A stretch of DNA of 64,000 nucleotides from Triglochin maritima (taxonomy: Eukaryota > Streptophyta > Magnoliopsida > Alismatales > Juncaginaceae), in the NCBI GenBank assembly GCA_963682175.1, contig OY821771.1, positions 33,314,201 to 33,378,200 of the forward strand, in the 5' to 3' direction. A program made the position numbers and the translations under genes. The notes below the pieces were generated by a model that made no database searches, was not told the DNA's origin, and saw only the letters and a program-made list of their open reading frames with translations. This document shows, piece after piece, positions 11,786 to 24,331 of the stretch (within the stretch, counting starts at the first letter, position 1; the number at the start of each line of letters is the position of its first letter).

Positions 11786-14275
11786 AACTTAATGTGAACT
11801 TGGAGGACGATATGTACATGGTACAACCTCAAGGTTTTGAAGATCCAAAGAATAACGAGAAAATTTGCAAGCTTCAAAGATCCATTCATGAATTGAAGCA
11901 AGCATCAAGGAGTTGGAACAAGCGCTTTGACAAGGAAGTCAAAAAGATTCACTTCGTTCAAAGTAAGGAAAAACCTTGTATGTACAAGAAGGTTAGTGGG
12001 AGCCACATGGTGTTTCTGATCTTTGTTTGATCATTTTAAATTTAGACCGCAAAATGCATAGTTGTCGGTGAAGATGGGGCAAGTACGGGTCGTTCACAGG
12101 GAGGTGAGCAGCCTCTGGTATGACCAAAATCAGATGGAGAAAAAGGGGAGAAGAGTTGTAGATATACAAATCTAAGTTACACTTAACTAGTAAGAACTAA
12201 GAAGGAAAACAACAACTAACGATGCAAACCAAATCAAAAGAGCCTAAAGTGGAAGTGCAAATAAGGAAGAGGGATCCCTGAGGGGTGGAGTGAGTGTACA
12301 CAAGCAAAAAGATGGTGAAGAATGCAATCATTAAGCACAAATGTAGGTTGTATTTTCATGTATAAGAAATGTCTAATGCTTATGGCAAAACCTATCAATC
12401 TCATTACTAACCTAGTTGACTAACATTAACATACACAAGTTAGTTATTTAAGAACTTAAACAAGCATGAGAGATGTCTAAGAGTTATGGCAAAAAACCAT
12501 CAAGTTACAAGTTCTATCCTAAACAAGCAAGCATACATTTATGTTTATCAACACATTTCATACAAGCATTCATTTCCATTCTCTTTTGCATGTATAAAAC
12601 ATCAACTCCACCCCCCAAAGGGGATGGAACTACTCACTACCCATTACACTAATTATTATCCTAAGAAAGTAAAACATATTAACTAAGTTACTAAGATTAT
12701 TGAAATCAAACGAAGTATGCAAGCAACATGAAACAAGCAACGTAACAAAGAAACTTTTATTAAATTCAGACTCACAATACAAGTAGCATCTTCCTACTTT
12801 AGTATTTACTCCAAGGCTCCACTTCAAGTAGGAAGAATAGCCACCAAGTATGTAGTAGATTACAAGGGAAGGTGAGGAGTTCTATTTATAGTCATTGAAA
12901 AAGGTAATCAGGGACAAACCCCCGACGTGAGACTAATACAACACCAGAAATAGGTATAAATCTCTCTAATACATGATCTTCCTGAAGCGTGTCGGATCCA
13001 GAGCCGACCCGACCCGACCACCAATTGGCGGTCTACAGAGTCCGGATCTGGTCTGGATTTTATGTGGGCTTTGCTGGAGTGATGTCTTTAGCTGTGATGC
13101 ACCCAAGTCGGTTTTTGGAGTTTAGGCTCGAATCGAATTGCTAAAATACTCCTCATGATGGTGTGGAGTATTTTCATTTGCTCATTGGTTGTGTGATCTT
13201 ACATTCAGGTTATTCTCCCTTGCATCTCAGTCCCCAAGTCTCACAACTCAGTCTTTTTTCCTGCTTTTAGGTCCTTTTATGCTTCTTCTCCTCAAACCTA
13301 TTTATTCATGAAACTCAAACATAAAACTCGTTATGTAGCATTGTTTAGGTTCAAGATATTGGATATAAGGCACAAATGAATACATGAAATGATGTCAATT
13401 AATCTTATATGTCGATAACATACTCCTCATGGGAAATCATATACCTTTGCTTGAGCAAACGAGAAATTCGTTGAAATCTGCATTTTCAATGAAAGACTTG
13501 GGTGAGGCTCAATACATCTTGGGAATCAAGATATATAGAGATAGATCTCATAGACTCATTGACCTAAGTCAACGTACATACATTGCCAAGGTCTTGGAAA
13601 GGTTCAACATGAACAACTCCAAAAAGGGCAATGTGCAAATGAGTATTGGTGTGCAACTCAAGAAGTCCCAACGTGCTAAATCACGTAAAGACTTGGAGTA
13701 TATGAATGATATTCCTTATGCTTCGGTAATAGGATCAATCATATACGCCACGACTTGCACAAGACCCGATGTCTCGTATGCTCTAAGTGTGACCAGTCGT
13801 AACCAATCCAACGTAGGTCCTGAGCATTGGACTGCAGTCAAGAATTTTCTAAGGTACCTTAACCGGACCAAAGATAAGTTTCTTGTCTGAATCACGTAAA
13901 GACTTGGAGTATATGAAAGAGATTTGGATGCGAGTTTCATAAGTGATCCCAATGATTGGAGTTCGCAATAATGATATGTCTTCATTCTGGAAGGTGGAGC
14001 CATGTGGTAGCATAGTTGGCATCAAATCACTACGGCCGACTCAACCACCGACGAAGGCAAAATAAATTTATTATGGGTGGACACAAACAACAACACAACT
14101 GATCCATTCAACAAACCCCCATACCAAGCCAAAAGACAAAATATATTTCGAGTCCATGGGTCTGAGGAACCACGTGGATTGGCTTGATGAGTGATTAAAG
14201 AGGGTCACCCTAGTTATTATTGTTTTATACATTGAGAATGTATGTGAAAGAAAACTTTGATAACAAGTGGGAGAT
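11786..14275 (+). pseudogene. Ty1-copia reverse transcriptase and RNase H remnant, interrupted by a solo LTR
   Basis: 3' half of a copia polyprotein. The left part (11786-12023) reads LEDDMYMVQPQGFEDPKN and KICKLQRSIHELKQASRSWN, typical of copia reverse transcriptase. The frame resumes after the LTR insertion at 13402 with LYVDNILLMGNHIP, DLGEAQYILGIKIYRD and TRPDVSYALSVTSRNQ, and ends at a stop at 13888-13890. The rest to 14275 is a degenerate RNase H tail. The catalytic YVDD reads YVDN, so the second Asp is lost. The 5' half of the element is not in the window. A polypurine tract (AAGTGGGAGAT) precedes the LTR at 14276. Confidence 0.9.
12019..13406 (-). repeat. Solo LTR of gypsy family B with target duplication ATCTT
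   Basis: The LTR proper is 12024-13401, minus orientation (ends TG...TA, the last base pair mutated from CA). It is flanked by the 5-bp duplication ATCTT at 12019-12023 and 13402-13406. Removing it restores the copia frame MVFLI-LYVDN. It contains the conserved palindrome remnant at about 13016-13033, a minus-strand TATA (near 12885), and no internal element sequence, so it is a solo LTR left by recombination. Confidence 0.93.
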
Positions 14276-16407
14276 TGAAAGGAATGTGTTCTAAAAGTTT
14301 TACTTTTATATGTCAATTATTATGAATTGGATGTGCAAACATTTTGTTCCTTGATTATTCATCTTTTGGAAGTGTTAAGGAAGAGGCATTTGGTCATTAA
14401 CCGTAGAGCTCTAAAAGTTAATGGTTTACATAAATCAAAAGTTATTCACAATCATGGTAATTAACATGGAACATTAATTACCAAGATAAGATTGTCGTGT
14501 TAGTCATCGATTGTTGTAGCTCTACAAATAATTGACGACACGAGTATATAAAAGAAGAAAAAATTACTTTTATATATTGAATAGACCTAACAAGCAAAAC
14601 ATTATGAAATTGTATTTCGTGTCATTAATGTTTTACTGTGTCTTGGATCCTAAGATATGAGACTTATAACTTTTCACTCAAGAAGTGTTTAATTTGATTA
14701 TTGTCAAAAGCTATCAATAAGTATAGTGATAAAGGCAACAGTTGGTTGAACATGACTTGTTTGGAAAAGATAGCTAGTCAAAAGATTATCATTGTCACTC
14801 TTAATTGAGTGATGATATTAGTGGTCCCTTGATAAAGCAAAATTATAATGTGCACAATGTAGCTTGAGTTAAGTTGCATAGTTATAATTAGCTTAATGAG
14901 ATCAAGAAATGAATATAATACAAAGGTGACATATTTCTACTTTGTATATATTCATAATATCAAGAGGCGAGGGATAGACACAAGTGGTACACTTACATCA
15001 GTAAATGGATTGTGTTTAGTTCAAGTAGAACAAAACATCTTTTCTAATTGGGTAACTATAATGTGTAGCTAGATACCGCTTATAGTTTGAGATATTAAGT
15101 GTTTAATATCGTTGCCAATTTAGCTTAGGTCCTCCTATAGGTCACACCACAAAACTGGGAAACAAGAAGCTTGATTTTGAGTTCATATGATGTATCGGGT
15201 TTCATGGGAAAAGAGACACATGTGGTGAAATCAATATGTCACGAAAATTGACATAATTAGAATCATGGATAAATTCATATGTGGTGTATATATTATGGGG
15301 TGTAATAATTTAATATTACATAAGACAATATATTACATAAAATATGAATTTTCTAAAACCCCAAAAGATCAAATTTTGTTGGATTTAAATTCAAGATTTG
15401 ACAAAGGCAAAATAAGGGTCAAAACGATCGTTCGGTCGACCGAGTTTCTTAGAAACGGTCGACCAAAACTGTCTGGAGTGTCTGGACAATAGGATCGGTC
15501 GACCAGCGTAAATGGTCGACCGAAGAAAAATATCCAGGAGTTGTCTTGGGATATGACGATTGGCCGATAGAGACACAGTCGTCCGAAAAATTTACCAAGA
15601 GAAATTTTGGTAGGTAAACGGTCGACCGGAACGGGACGTGGTTCGACCGACATTTTCTAGGGAATTTTTCTCATGAATATTCGGTCGACCATCTGACTCA
15701 CTGCCCTACCGAACTTGCGAAAAAACGAATGGTTCGGTCGACCGATTGGAAAATTCGGTCGACCGTTCAACACGATTTCTGCCAGAATTATTAAGAGAAT
15801 AATTAGATCATGAGTTGGATTAATTTCATATTTGGTCAAACGTTTTTATGGATGCTTATGTGGAAAATTGGGATTAATTTTAGGAGAGAAAAAGCAAGAT
15901 ATCATGGCTAGAGAATAGTTCATGATATGGGTGTTTTGGGAGCCTATAAAAGGACCCCTCATCCTACTTGTTTATGTTAATGCAAAAACTCTCTTTCTCT
16001 CTCTAATATCTCCCTTAATCACCACGAAAATTCTCTTAGTAGTTTTAAGTTTTGGAGATTAAAATCTCAGAAGCTTTTAGAGGGGTTATTAGCGAGATTG
16101 TAAGCTTAATTAGAGATTGATTGACTAGCTCATTTCTCTCTAATCTTGTTTAGAGTTTGGTGAACACTTGGAGGTAAATCGACGATCGATTAGACGGACA
16201 ACGGAACTCCGGATCTTCGAAAACGTTTTAGAGAACCTTTGAGTATGATCATCTCTCCCTTTGTTTATTTTAATATGTGTAGGATTGCATGATATTAGAA
16301 TAGACATAAACATGTACATAAAATCAATGAAAATATGAAATCGATCATGTATGATTGCATTAAATTTTTTAAAAATATACGCATACATAAGGACACGAAA
16401 TCCTAAA
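14276..16407 (+). repeat. 3' LTR of the copia element (family A)
   Basis: Starts TGAAAGGAATGTGTTC just after a polypurine tract and ends at a TCCTAAA corresponding to TCCTACA in the complete solo copy at 21496-23525. It contains eight or so GGTCGACC palindromes at 15433-15765 and a TATA box (TATAAAAG, 15945-15952), then a transcribed leader rich in CTCT. About 2.13 kb long. No matching 5' LTR is in the window. Confidence 0.88.
15420..15780. repeat. GGTCGACC palindrome cluster in copia LTR
   Basis: About eight copies of GGTCGACC, mostly within the 10-bp palindrome CGGTCGACCG (for example 15433-15442, 15620-15629, 15735-15744, 15756-15765), plus decayed variants. Spacing is irregular and the sequence between copies is unrelated. 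The last copy lies about 180 bp upstream of the LTR TATA box. Confidence 0.85.
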
Positions 16408-17160
16408 AAAAGTTAAGAATAATAAGATAGTTTATAGAAAAAGAAGGAAGAAACGAGGGTAGCCATAAGCTTTGAAAATACGCCCATTTCCTTGGTGCGA
16501 CGTCTACATATTTAATCTTGTTTCCAGAGAAGGAGTGCATTTTGATGGGATATTGGCGGATGTAGTGTTAGAAATTCAGATCAAGAGATTGAAATCCATA
16601 AGGATGACACAAAAAAGATTGGAAATTGGTTTGTTTGTTTGCTGTGAAGTTTGATTACGTATTTTACTTATGGGTGGGTAAATAGATGTTCTTTAGTTAT
16701 ACTAGTTGGAAAAAATCATTTACTTATTTTGTTATTGGTGTTCGACAAAATCCAAGAAGATTATATATAGTTCTAAAAAGATAAAATAAGTATATCGAAA
16801 TCAACAAAATATCCTAAAAACTAGACAAAAGAAACTTACAAAACAGTCATTCTCTTAACTTATTGAGGGTTCTTATCTCTTTCTCCTTGTTCTTTGTTAT
16901 TTCTTCATTGCTATCACTACGGGTCTATTTTCTCTGAGTCGAGACTCAAAACACGATATCATGAAGGCGAGAGAGCATAGCATTATAGCATTGTCATAAC
17001 GTAACGGCAACGACCGTGAAGTTAATTACTTTATAGTGACGAAAGAAGACTTATTCTATGAGAGGTTTGTTTAGGGATTGACGTTTATATAATGTAAATA
17101 ACACTATTTGGTATCATTAATTAATTATTAACTTATATTAATAAATAAAACTTAAGATGA
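16408..17160. other. Unassigned AT-rich stretch
   Basis: Nothing recognisable. A 60-codon open frame at 16472-16654 shows no motif I know and is probably chance. Confidence 0.5.
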
Positions 17161-19199
17161 GATCTTGTAACGTACCCGAAAACAACGGAAAATTTAAACA
17201 ATAATACAGACCGTCAACGGTCAACACAGGGCACGTCACTGGAAATCAAACCAACATATATATATATAATATAAGGTACAGACCCACGTGGAAGTCAAAG
17301 TATACATAAGATTCAACTGTGATTACAACAAAAATGAATATACATGTAATCACTACCTCAACAAAAGAAGATAATAAAGAGAACAGGATCTGATCCCTGG
17401 GGCACCGTCCTCGGTCACCATCTGACTCTAAACCTGCTCGCTACCTGAAATGCAAACAACAAACATGCTTGAGTTCCCTGCAGGAACCCCGTACACCAAG
17501 CCTCCTAAAAATATAAAAAGGAATTAAAGACAATGCAATACAATGCACATGATCATCCGCCTCGGGCCCACAATAATGCCCTCACCGCCTCCGCGGCACT
17601 GAACCACTCCTGCCACTAGGGTCAAGTCAGTCCACCGCTGCCTCACAAGGGTCAGTCGACACCACTGCTCCCCAAAAGTGCAGGAAGGAACCCCCGGTAC
17701 ACGCCGCACCCAAGGAGCGAGTCAGCCCGCCGAATACACAACTCGGGTCAGACGACAGCCACTGCTCCCCCAAGAGTCGCCTAGCGCGCACCCTACCGGA
17801 ACATCCTCGGCCTACCGCTAAACCCTCGCAAACTGCCCAAGGTTTACGGTACACATCCCTCACACCCCGCTCGGTAAGAGAGGAAACAGTAGTACAATAA
17901 TACGCCTTCGTCGAAGGTGAAATCCGTAGCTCTCAAAGCCGGTAATCAATCGTCGCCTCGGAGCCGGTAGTCGACCTATACTCAACGGATCGCGTGTGGA
18001 TAAATCCACCAACCTGCGGCAGATCGGTCAACCGCTAAAAGCACACCGGTCAACCGGTCCCCCACACAGTACACGGTACTGTACAAACAAGTCTACCGGT
18101 CGAACCACGCCAACCGAAATACTAACCACTCGGTCTAACAAAAGTCATCTAGCGGTCGACCGTTTGGAAGGTCTACGCTATACATTTTATATAAATATAT
18201 ATCCAATCAGTCAAACCAGGGTCCGTTCCACCGATAAGGAAAACTGCCTGAATCCTGCCTACAGCATTCGGTCGACCGAAACCTACCTCCCGGTCGACCG
18301 ATCTACAGGCACATCACTGCAGGAAAACTGCACGCGGTCGGTCGACCGGATCCAGAGCGATCGACCGTTTAGATGGTCAACGCTCGAACCGACCTTGCGC
18401 AGTCCGGTCGACCGAGGCACACACTCGGTCGGCCGAAGGCCTGTCTAACTATCTACTGGGTTCGGTCGACCGAAACAACACCGGTCGACCGTCTAATGTA
18501 ACCCTTTATTTTCCCGCGAAATTTGGCATAAACGGTCGACCGTCACACAGACATCGTTCGACCGTTTTCGGGTAGTAAGTTAATATTTATAAATATCGGT
18601 TGACCGACCCATATACCGGTCGACCGAACAATACATCTTCCCACTGTACAGGCATCATTTAGACGCTGTTCGGTCGACCGAAACACTCAACGGTCGACCG
18701 AACCAGTTGTCTTCAACCTCCGTCCAGTAGGGTTTTCACCGGAGAAACGGCACCAACGCCGTCCTCTACACTCCCACACCTCTTGGGGAGTTAATATGAA
18801 GACTTGGCATACCTTTTGGTCGAGTGAAGATGCCTCCCGAGCTCCCTTCAACACCTCTTCTCTTCTTCTTCCCTTCTTCTTCTTCTTCTTCTTCTTCTTT
18901 ACTTCTTCTCTCCTCCTTCTTCTGCTCCGAAATCACTCCTCTCACGCTCTGGATAAACCAACAATCAAGCAAAACGTTTCAACAAAAACCTATCTAAACT
19001 ATATATATTTCCTTTAATTATCCACCTTCAAATCTACCAATCAAAACAACCCATCTCATCTCACAACAATCCTACACGTTACACTTCATCTCATCCTTCC
19101 AACACCTCCTGCTTCACTAATCAAGCTTAATTAGGTTAATTAGGTTTAGTTAATTAAGTTTAGTTAATTAAGGTGTTTTTGATTAGTTCTTACAGATCT
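17161..19199. repeat. Solo LTR of a further family (C) with target duplication GATCT
   Basis: The LTR proper is 17166-19194. It begins TGTAACG, ends CTTACA, and is flanked by GATCT at 17161-17165 and 19195-19199. About 2.03 kb, unusually GC-rich at 17.4-18.0 kb. It contains the largest GGTCGACC palindrome cluster of the window (18000-18720) and a (CTT)n tract at about 18860-18900. No coding sequence. The sense strand could not be decided, and the superfamily is likewise inferred only from the 5-bp duplication and TG...CA ends. Confidence 0.85.
18000..18720. repeat. GGTCGACC palindrome cluster in solo LTR C
   Basis: At least ten exact GGTCGACC sites and several one-base variants (GGTCAACC, GGTTGACC, GATCGACC) spread over about 700 bp with irregular spacing. 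Most exact copies are extended to CGGTCGACCG. Confidence 0.85.
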
Positions 19200-19755
19200 A
19201 TTTCGGTAATATTTACTTTTTGGTTTTTAGTCTTCTATTTTAAAATCATCGTTGAATCTATTAGGCTAGTTCGTATTCAAATTATTAAATTGACGAAGGA
19301 AAATGAAGGAGATTTCTGAGACAGTGCAAGACAATAACAGCTAGAGGTAACAATAATTATCACGTATTCAAGTTATATAATTGATTCGTTAATGTAAAAG
19401 GAAACTGAGATGGAGACACCGGCGAGACAGTATATGACAATAACATCCAAACATCATAATTTTTTTGAATTTGATGGATAAAAAGAGTTTAATAAGTAAA
19501 GATCCTAATTTGGTGTGGTCTCCACTAATAAACGTGTTCCATGCGTAATTTTGTTAAGTGATTTTAAAATGTAGTGATTATATAAAAGTTGTTATCCAAG
19601 TTTTCATTTTTCATCAGATTTTTAAGACTTATTTATATTATCTCCTGCAAGTCCCAAAGACTACTATTGGTATACGGTATACTTCAGATTTAATATCCAT
19701 AGGGGTCCTAAACTTAGAGAATCGGGACACAATTAGTTCCAATTACCCAAGATAA
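19200..19755. other. Unassigned AT-rich stretch
   Basis: Nothing recognisable on either strand. It lies between the solo LTR and the Mutator-like terminal region. Confidence 0.5.
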
Positions 19756-20075
19756 CATCATATTTATGACGGCGAGTTCTACACCAACACAGTCTTGTTT
19801 TTTATTGTATAAAGAAAGAATTTTTTTGTGTGTGTGCAGAATTTGACATTAAGGATGTCGAGTTCTACATAACACAACTTTCTGTTTATGACGTTGAGTT
19901 CTACACCAACACTTAATAAAAATTCCGCAGCCCCAAGATGGGTGTGAATAGATATTGGCGTCTGAGACGCCGAGTTCATAAGGTAGAACTCGGTATTGTC
20001 AATGCCAAGTTCATTTTAAAGAAGTGAACTCGGCGTTAGAAACACCGAGTTCTGTTAGGCTATATAGCAGCTCGA
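19756..20075. repeat. Probable terminal or subterminal region of a Mutator-like element
   Basis: Repeated GACGNNGAGTTCTAC-like units in both orientations (about 19768, 19855, 19890, 19965, 19985, 20020, 20045). They are followed by a C9 run and then sequence leading towards a Mutator-like transposase. The same GAGTTC/GAACTC units recur at 50.9-51.4 kb. Exact ends and target duplications were not found. Confidence 0.45.
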
Positions 20076-20739
20076 CCCCCCCCCCAATCGTCTCTTGTGA
20101 TTTTCAAGTCAGGGTTTCAATTTTTCTTCGTTTTCACCATTTTTTTTCCAAAATTATGTATTAGAATGATGTATATTATTGTTTTAGTTATGATTGTAGT
20201 ATTTTTGTTTGTATAGGAACCCGTTTAGGTGCAAAACCCAAAACCGATTCCGATTTTGGGTTTTTAGGCCAACTTTTTTTGATTCATAGTATATTATTGA
20301 TTTAGGTTTTGTTGATTGTAGGTATAAATTGGTAATCATAAAAATCGTTGGATTTAGGTTTGATTATTGCGATTAAAATCATATTTGTTGTAAAAATGAT
20401 TTTTTTGATTTGTTTTAAGATTTTTCCATATTTTTGTTGTTATGAAATATATATTTTTGTTGATTTTAATCCTACATATGATAATGTAATGATATATTTG
20501 TTGTTGTTTTTAACAAATTGTTGAAGGTGTTGAGTAAAGAATGTATGTAATTGTTAGTGGAAAATTAAATGGGTTGGAGTTTGAGAAATTTGTGCCTTAA
20601 ATATGTTGTGATTTGAATAAATTTTGTTATTTACTCCTTAAAGGTTGGAAGTGTTGGAACATAGTGATGGATAGGCCCAATTTGTGTATTATTATAGACA
20701 ATTTTTTTGAGAATAAACGCTTGTGCAAGAGTTGCATTT

Positions 20740-21490
20740 CTACCTTCTGAGGGACATGTACATTGATTTTGTCTCCCTCACATGAAAGCAAACCTTGCGA
20801 AACAACGTAATTGCAAGGAATGATTGAGACAAATCAAATTTTATGAGGCTGGTAAAACACATTCCTTAATGAAATTTGAAGAGCTAATGAATGTCATCGC
20901 AGATGATCATAAACCAGTTTATGAGTGGATTCAACATCAAAGTTCTTTAGAGAGATGAACTTGTTGTCGTGACGGAGGTCGATGTTTTGGATGTTTGACA
21001 ACAAATATGTCAAAAAACTTCAACAATGTCTTAGAAGGAGCATGCGGTATGCAAATAACAACCATGATTTTGATGATGTTCCCTGATTTGAACAAAAAAT
21101 TTGTCAAAAGAAGAGACATCAGTGAGTCGTGGTATGACATATGTACCGACTATCCAGTCCATGTTGAGGGCATACCCTAATGTGACGAGATCTCCTACGG
21201 TTACTCGATACCACATATTGATGTACCAGGTGGAAGCTAATGACCAGAAAGCGTACCTTGTCAAATTTGAAGGAGTTATCAATTGCATTGGTAGATACAT
21301 AATTGCATTGCATGTCCCCTATTCACATTAGTTAGCAGTTTGTAGTGACAGACATGCAAATGTGAGCACTTTACATTTAGTCTCCACATATTATCAACTT
21401 TAAATGTACAGACATGCATACATGCCTATATTTATCCTCATTCTGGATGTAAGGTCTTGGTCAGATCGTGACAACATCACAATGACCCCT
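20740..21490 (+). pseudogene. Mutator-like (MULE) transposase C-terminal remnant, first part
   Basis: Broken frames match the C-terminal half of plant MURA-type transposases: a DGGRCFGCLTTNMSKNFNNVLEG block (near 20975-21035) is the usual DGGxRYGxMTTNxSExFNxVLKGA motif. KKFVKRRDI follows, then a decayed SWIM-type end (VPYSH*LAVC near 21313-21345, usually C-P-C-S-H-x-L-A-V-C). Stops and frame changes make it inactive. The catalytic DDE portion was not recognised. The remnant continues at 23531 beyond a solo LTR. Confidence 0.8.
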
Positions 21491-23530
21491 CTCGCTGAAG
21501 GGAATGTGTTCTAACAGTTTTACTTTTAAATGTCAATTATTATGAATTGAATGAGAAATCATTTTGTTCCTTGTTTATGATATTCGTCTTTTGGAAGTGT
21601 TAAGGAAGATGCTCTTGGTCCTTAACCGTAGAGCTCTAAAAGATATTGGTTTACATAAAACAAAAGATATTCGCAATCATGGTAACTAACATGGAACATT
21701 AATTACCGAGTTAAGATTGTTGTGTTGGTCATAGATCATTGTAGCTCTACAAGTGAGTGACAACACGGGTACACAAAAGAGGAAAATAGTACTTTTGTAT
21801 ACCGAATTGACCTAACAAGTAAAATATTATAGGAATGTGTTTCTGCGTCATTAATATTTTACTGTGTCCTTGGTCCTTTGATATGAGACTTATATCTGAT
21901 CGCTTAAGGAGTTCTTAATTAGACTAGTGTCTTGAGCTATCTATAAGTATAGTGTAAAGACATTAGTTGGTTAAGTATAACTTTCGTTGGAGAAGATAGT
22001 TAGTCAAAAGATTATCATTGCCCCTCTTAATTGAGTGATGATATTAGTGAGCCCCTTGATAAAGCAAAGTTGTAATGTGCACAATGTGATTTGAGTTAAG
22101 TCACATATTTATAACTAGCTTAAAGAGATCAAGAAATGAATACTAATACAAAGATGACACAATACTACTTTGTGTGTATTCTTAATATAATGAGGCAAGG
22201 GACAGACACAAGTAGTGCACTCCATCACTAAATGGATCGGGTTTTGGTTCGAGTGGAATTAAGACATCTAACTAATTGGGAGCTATAATGTGTAACTAGA
22301 TACCGCTTATAGCTTGTGATATTAAGCTCTTAATATCACTGCCAACTTAGTTTAGATCCTCTCATATGTCACACCACAAAACTGGGAAACAAGAAATGGG
22401 GATTTTGAGTTCATAAGATGTGTCGGGTTTCATGTAGAAAATATGACACATGGGGTGAACAAGCAAAATCAAAATTATGTTGTGATTAATAACATAATCA
22501 GAATCTAAATTAAATTCATATGTGATGTAAATATTATGGGGTGTAATGATTGATCATTGCATAGGATAATATGTTACATAAGTTGTGAATTTACTACTAA
22601 TCCTGAAATGTCAAATTTTGTAGGGGTTAAACCGAAATTTGACAAGTCTGCAGAACAGTGCTCCAATGGTCGACCGGTTAGCAGTAAACGGTCGACCGAT
22701 CGGGCACAGTCGACCGGACATGTCTCGACCGATAACAGGGAATTTTCATCTGTTCGAACGGTCGACCGAACATAGCGACGAAATAATTCCTATTACGAAC
22801 GGTCGACCGAGTTATTGAACGGTCGACCGAAACCTGGTTCGAGCGGTCGACCGAACCTCCAAACGGTCGACCGGTCCAGACGGTTAATGCAGAATTAATT
22901 TAAGAATTAATTAGATTGCGCATGGAATTGGTCCATAATTGATTTAATTCGTGGCTAATATTATTTATTATTAAATAATGGATGGTTAGATGGAAGTTTG
23001 CATGAAATCATGGGCAAGAGGTTGCACATGAATAGGTAATTTGGAGAGAACTTATAAATACAAGTTTATCTCATTACCTCCTCAATTAATTCATTATTTC
23101 TTGTGCAAAAATTCTCTCTCCATAAATCTCCACGAAAATCCCTTAATTCTTAAGTTTAGTTTTAGTTCTTAAGAGATCATCTTCTCAAGGGAATTAAAGA
23201 GGGGTTAGTAATTGGATTCTAAACCCTATCGGAGATTGAGAGACTAGCTTCCCTCTCTCCGATCTTGTTTAGAGTTTGGTGAAATCTCGGAGGCATCCAG
23301 CGCAACAACAAGCATCCTCAACGTCTTCGAATCTTGAAGAAGTTTTAGAGAACTTCTAGGTATGAATTTCGGAGCCCCTTTGTGTTTGTTTTAATGAATT
23401 TTTGAAACTAGTTGTTAAAACAAACCGATGCATGCATGAAATAAATCGAAGAAAATTGTAATTGATCCTTATTATACATGAAAATTCGAAAAATATATAT
23501 GTATAATTAAACATGAAATCCTACACTCGC
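21491..23530 (+). repeat. Solo copia LTR (family A) with target duplication CTCGC
   Basis: The LTR proper is 21496-23525 (TGAAGGGAATG...AAATCCTACA, 2030 bp), flanked by CTCGC at 21491-21495 and 23526-23530. Removing it joins the MULE frame across the site (...MTPLATKRLPG...), which confirms the insertion. It contains GGTCGACC palindromes at 22660-22880, a TATA box (TATAAATA, 23053-23060) about 180 bp after the last palindrome, and a CTCT-rich leader. It resembles the LTR at 14276-16407 throughout. Confidence 0.95.
22660..22880. repeat. GGTCGACC palindrome cluster in solo copia LTR
   Basis: About seven exact GGTCGACC sites plus several variants in roughly 220 bp, most in the context AACGGTCGACCGA. 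This is the most compact of the five clusters. Confidence 0.85.
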
Positions 23531-24331
23531 AACAAAAAGACTTCCTGGTTGTCCAAGATCAATCGAATCCAAAATGAGATGGACGAGCACTCTGGAAGAA
23601 GGGTAATGTATGGTAGATGTTGATGTATAAGACATAAGAGAAAGTGATGTAAGGAATTTATTTAGCAAAATAGTTTGAATAATTTGTATCTAACTCTTTT
23701 ATAAGACTTAATGAATATAAGGTTGCAATGCTTTTTTAGAGTTGATTAAATGTAAGAGTTCAGTTAATGTAATGTATTTTTTATAAATGTAATTTTTTAT
23801 GAGTGCTATTTTTTTCTCACTTGAATGTTTTGCAACACTTGAATGTTTTTTAATAATCTATGTGTTTATGTACAAATGGAGTTTATAGATCAAGTACTGA
23901 TTCAGTCAGAGACAATTACACTTCACAGGGTCTAATGAATATATCAATGTTGGTTTTGCAGGCCACTACAAGTCTGACATGTTTAAAGAATTTGTAAGCA
24001 GTTTACTACTTCCAAATTAAATATTAGTATGTATGTGCGAATGTTCTAACTTTGCAGAATGATCCAGAAGGTGTAAAATGCATTGAACATGATTCTAAGC
24101 TCAACGGTTGGTAGATTACATACCAGAGAGTGTGATTTTTGCTAGATACAACTGATTTGATGATATCGAGGACGATGAGGTGGACGGTGGGGATGATGTG
24201 GTCAGGAGAGGTAACATGTATTTTTCTGTGACTAACAAGTGAAATTTGACGATAGGGCTAGTGTTTGATGAACTAACATATTTAAGGGTGGTAAATTAAT
24301 GACACCAACTTTTCGAAAGTGCTAAGTGATA
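23531..24331 (+). pseudogene. Mutator-like transposase tail, second part
   Basis: Immediately after the solo LTR the frame reads ATKRLPGCPRSIESKM, matching the basic R-x-P-G-R-P-R-K tail of plant MULE transposases. From about 23610 the similarity fades. 23.6-24.3 kb holds no recognisable domain apart from an acidic stretch (DDIEDDEVDGGDD near 24155-24200). The other end of the element was not located. Confidence 0.65.

Noticed and set aside
11441..11797. 118-codon plus-strand frame over the minus-strand LTR
   Set aside because: Antisense to an LTR; hydrophobic composition from T-rich sequence, and the same region in other LTR copies is not open.
17524..17863. Two minus-strand frames in the GC-rich part of solo LTR C
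   Set aside because: Inside an LTR with defined ends; no known motif.
18766..19017. Frames rich in Glu/Lys or Phe/Leu over the CTT tract
   Set aside because: Low-complexity translation of a microsatellite.
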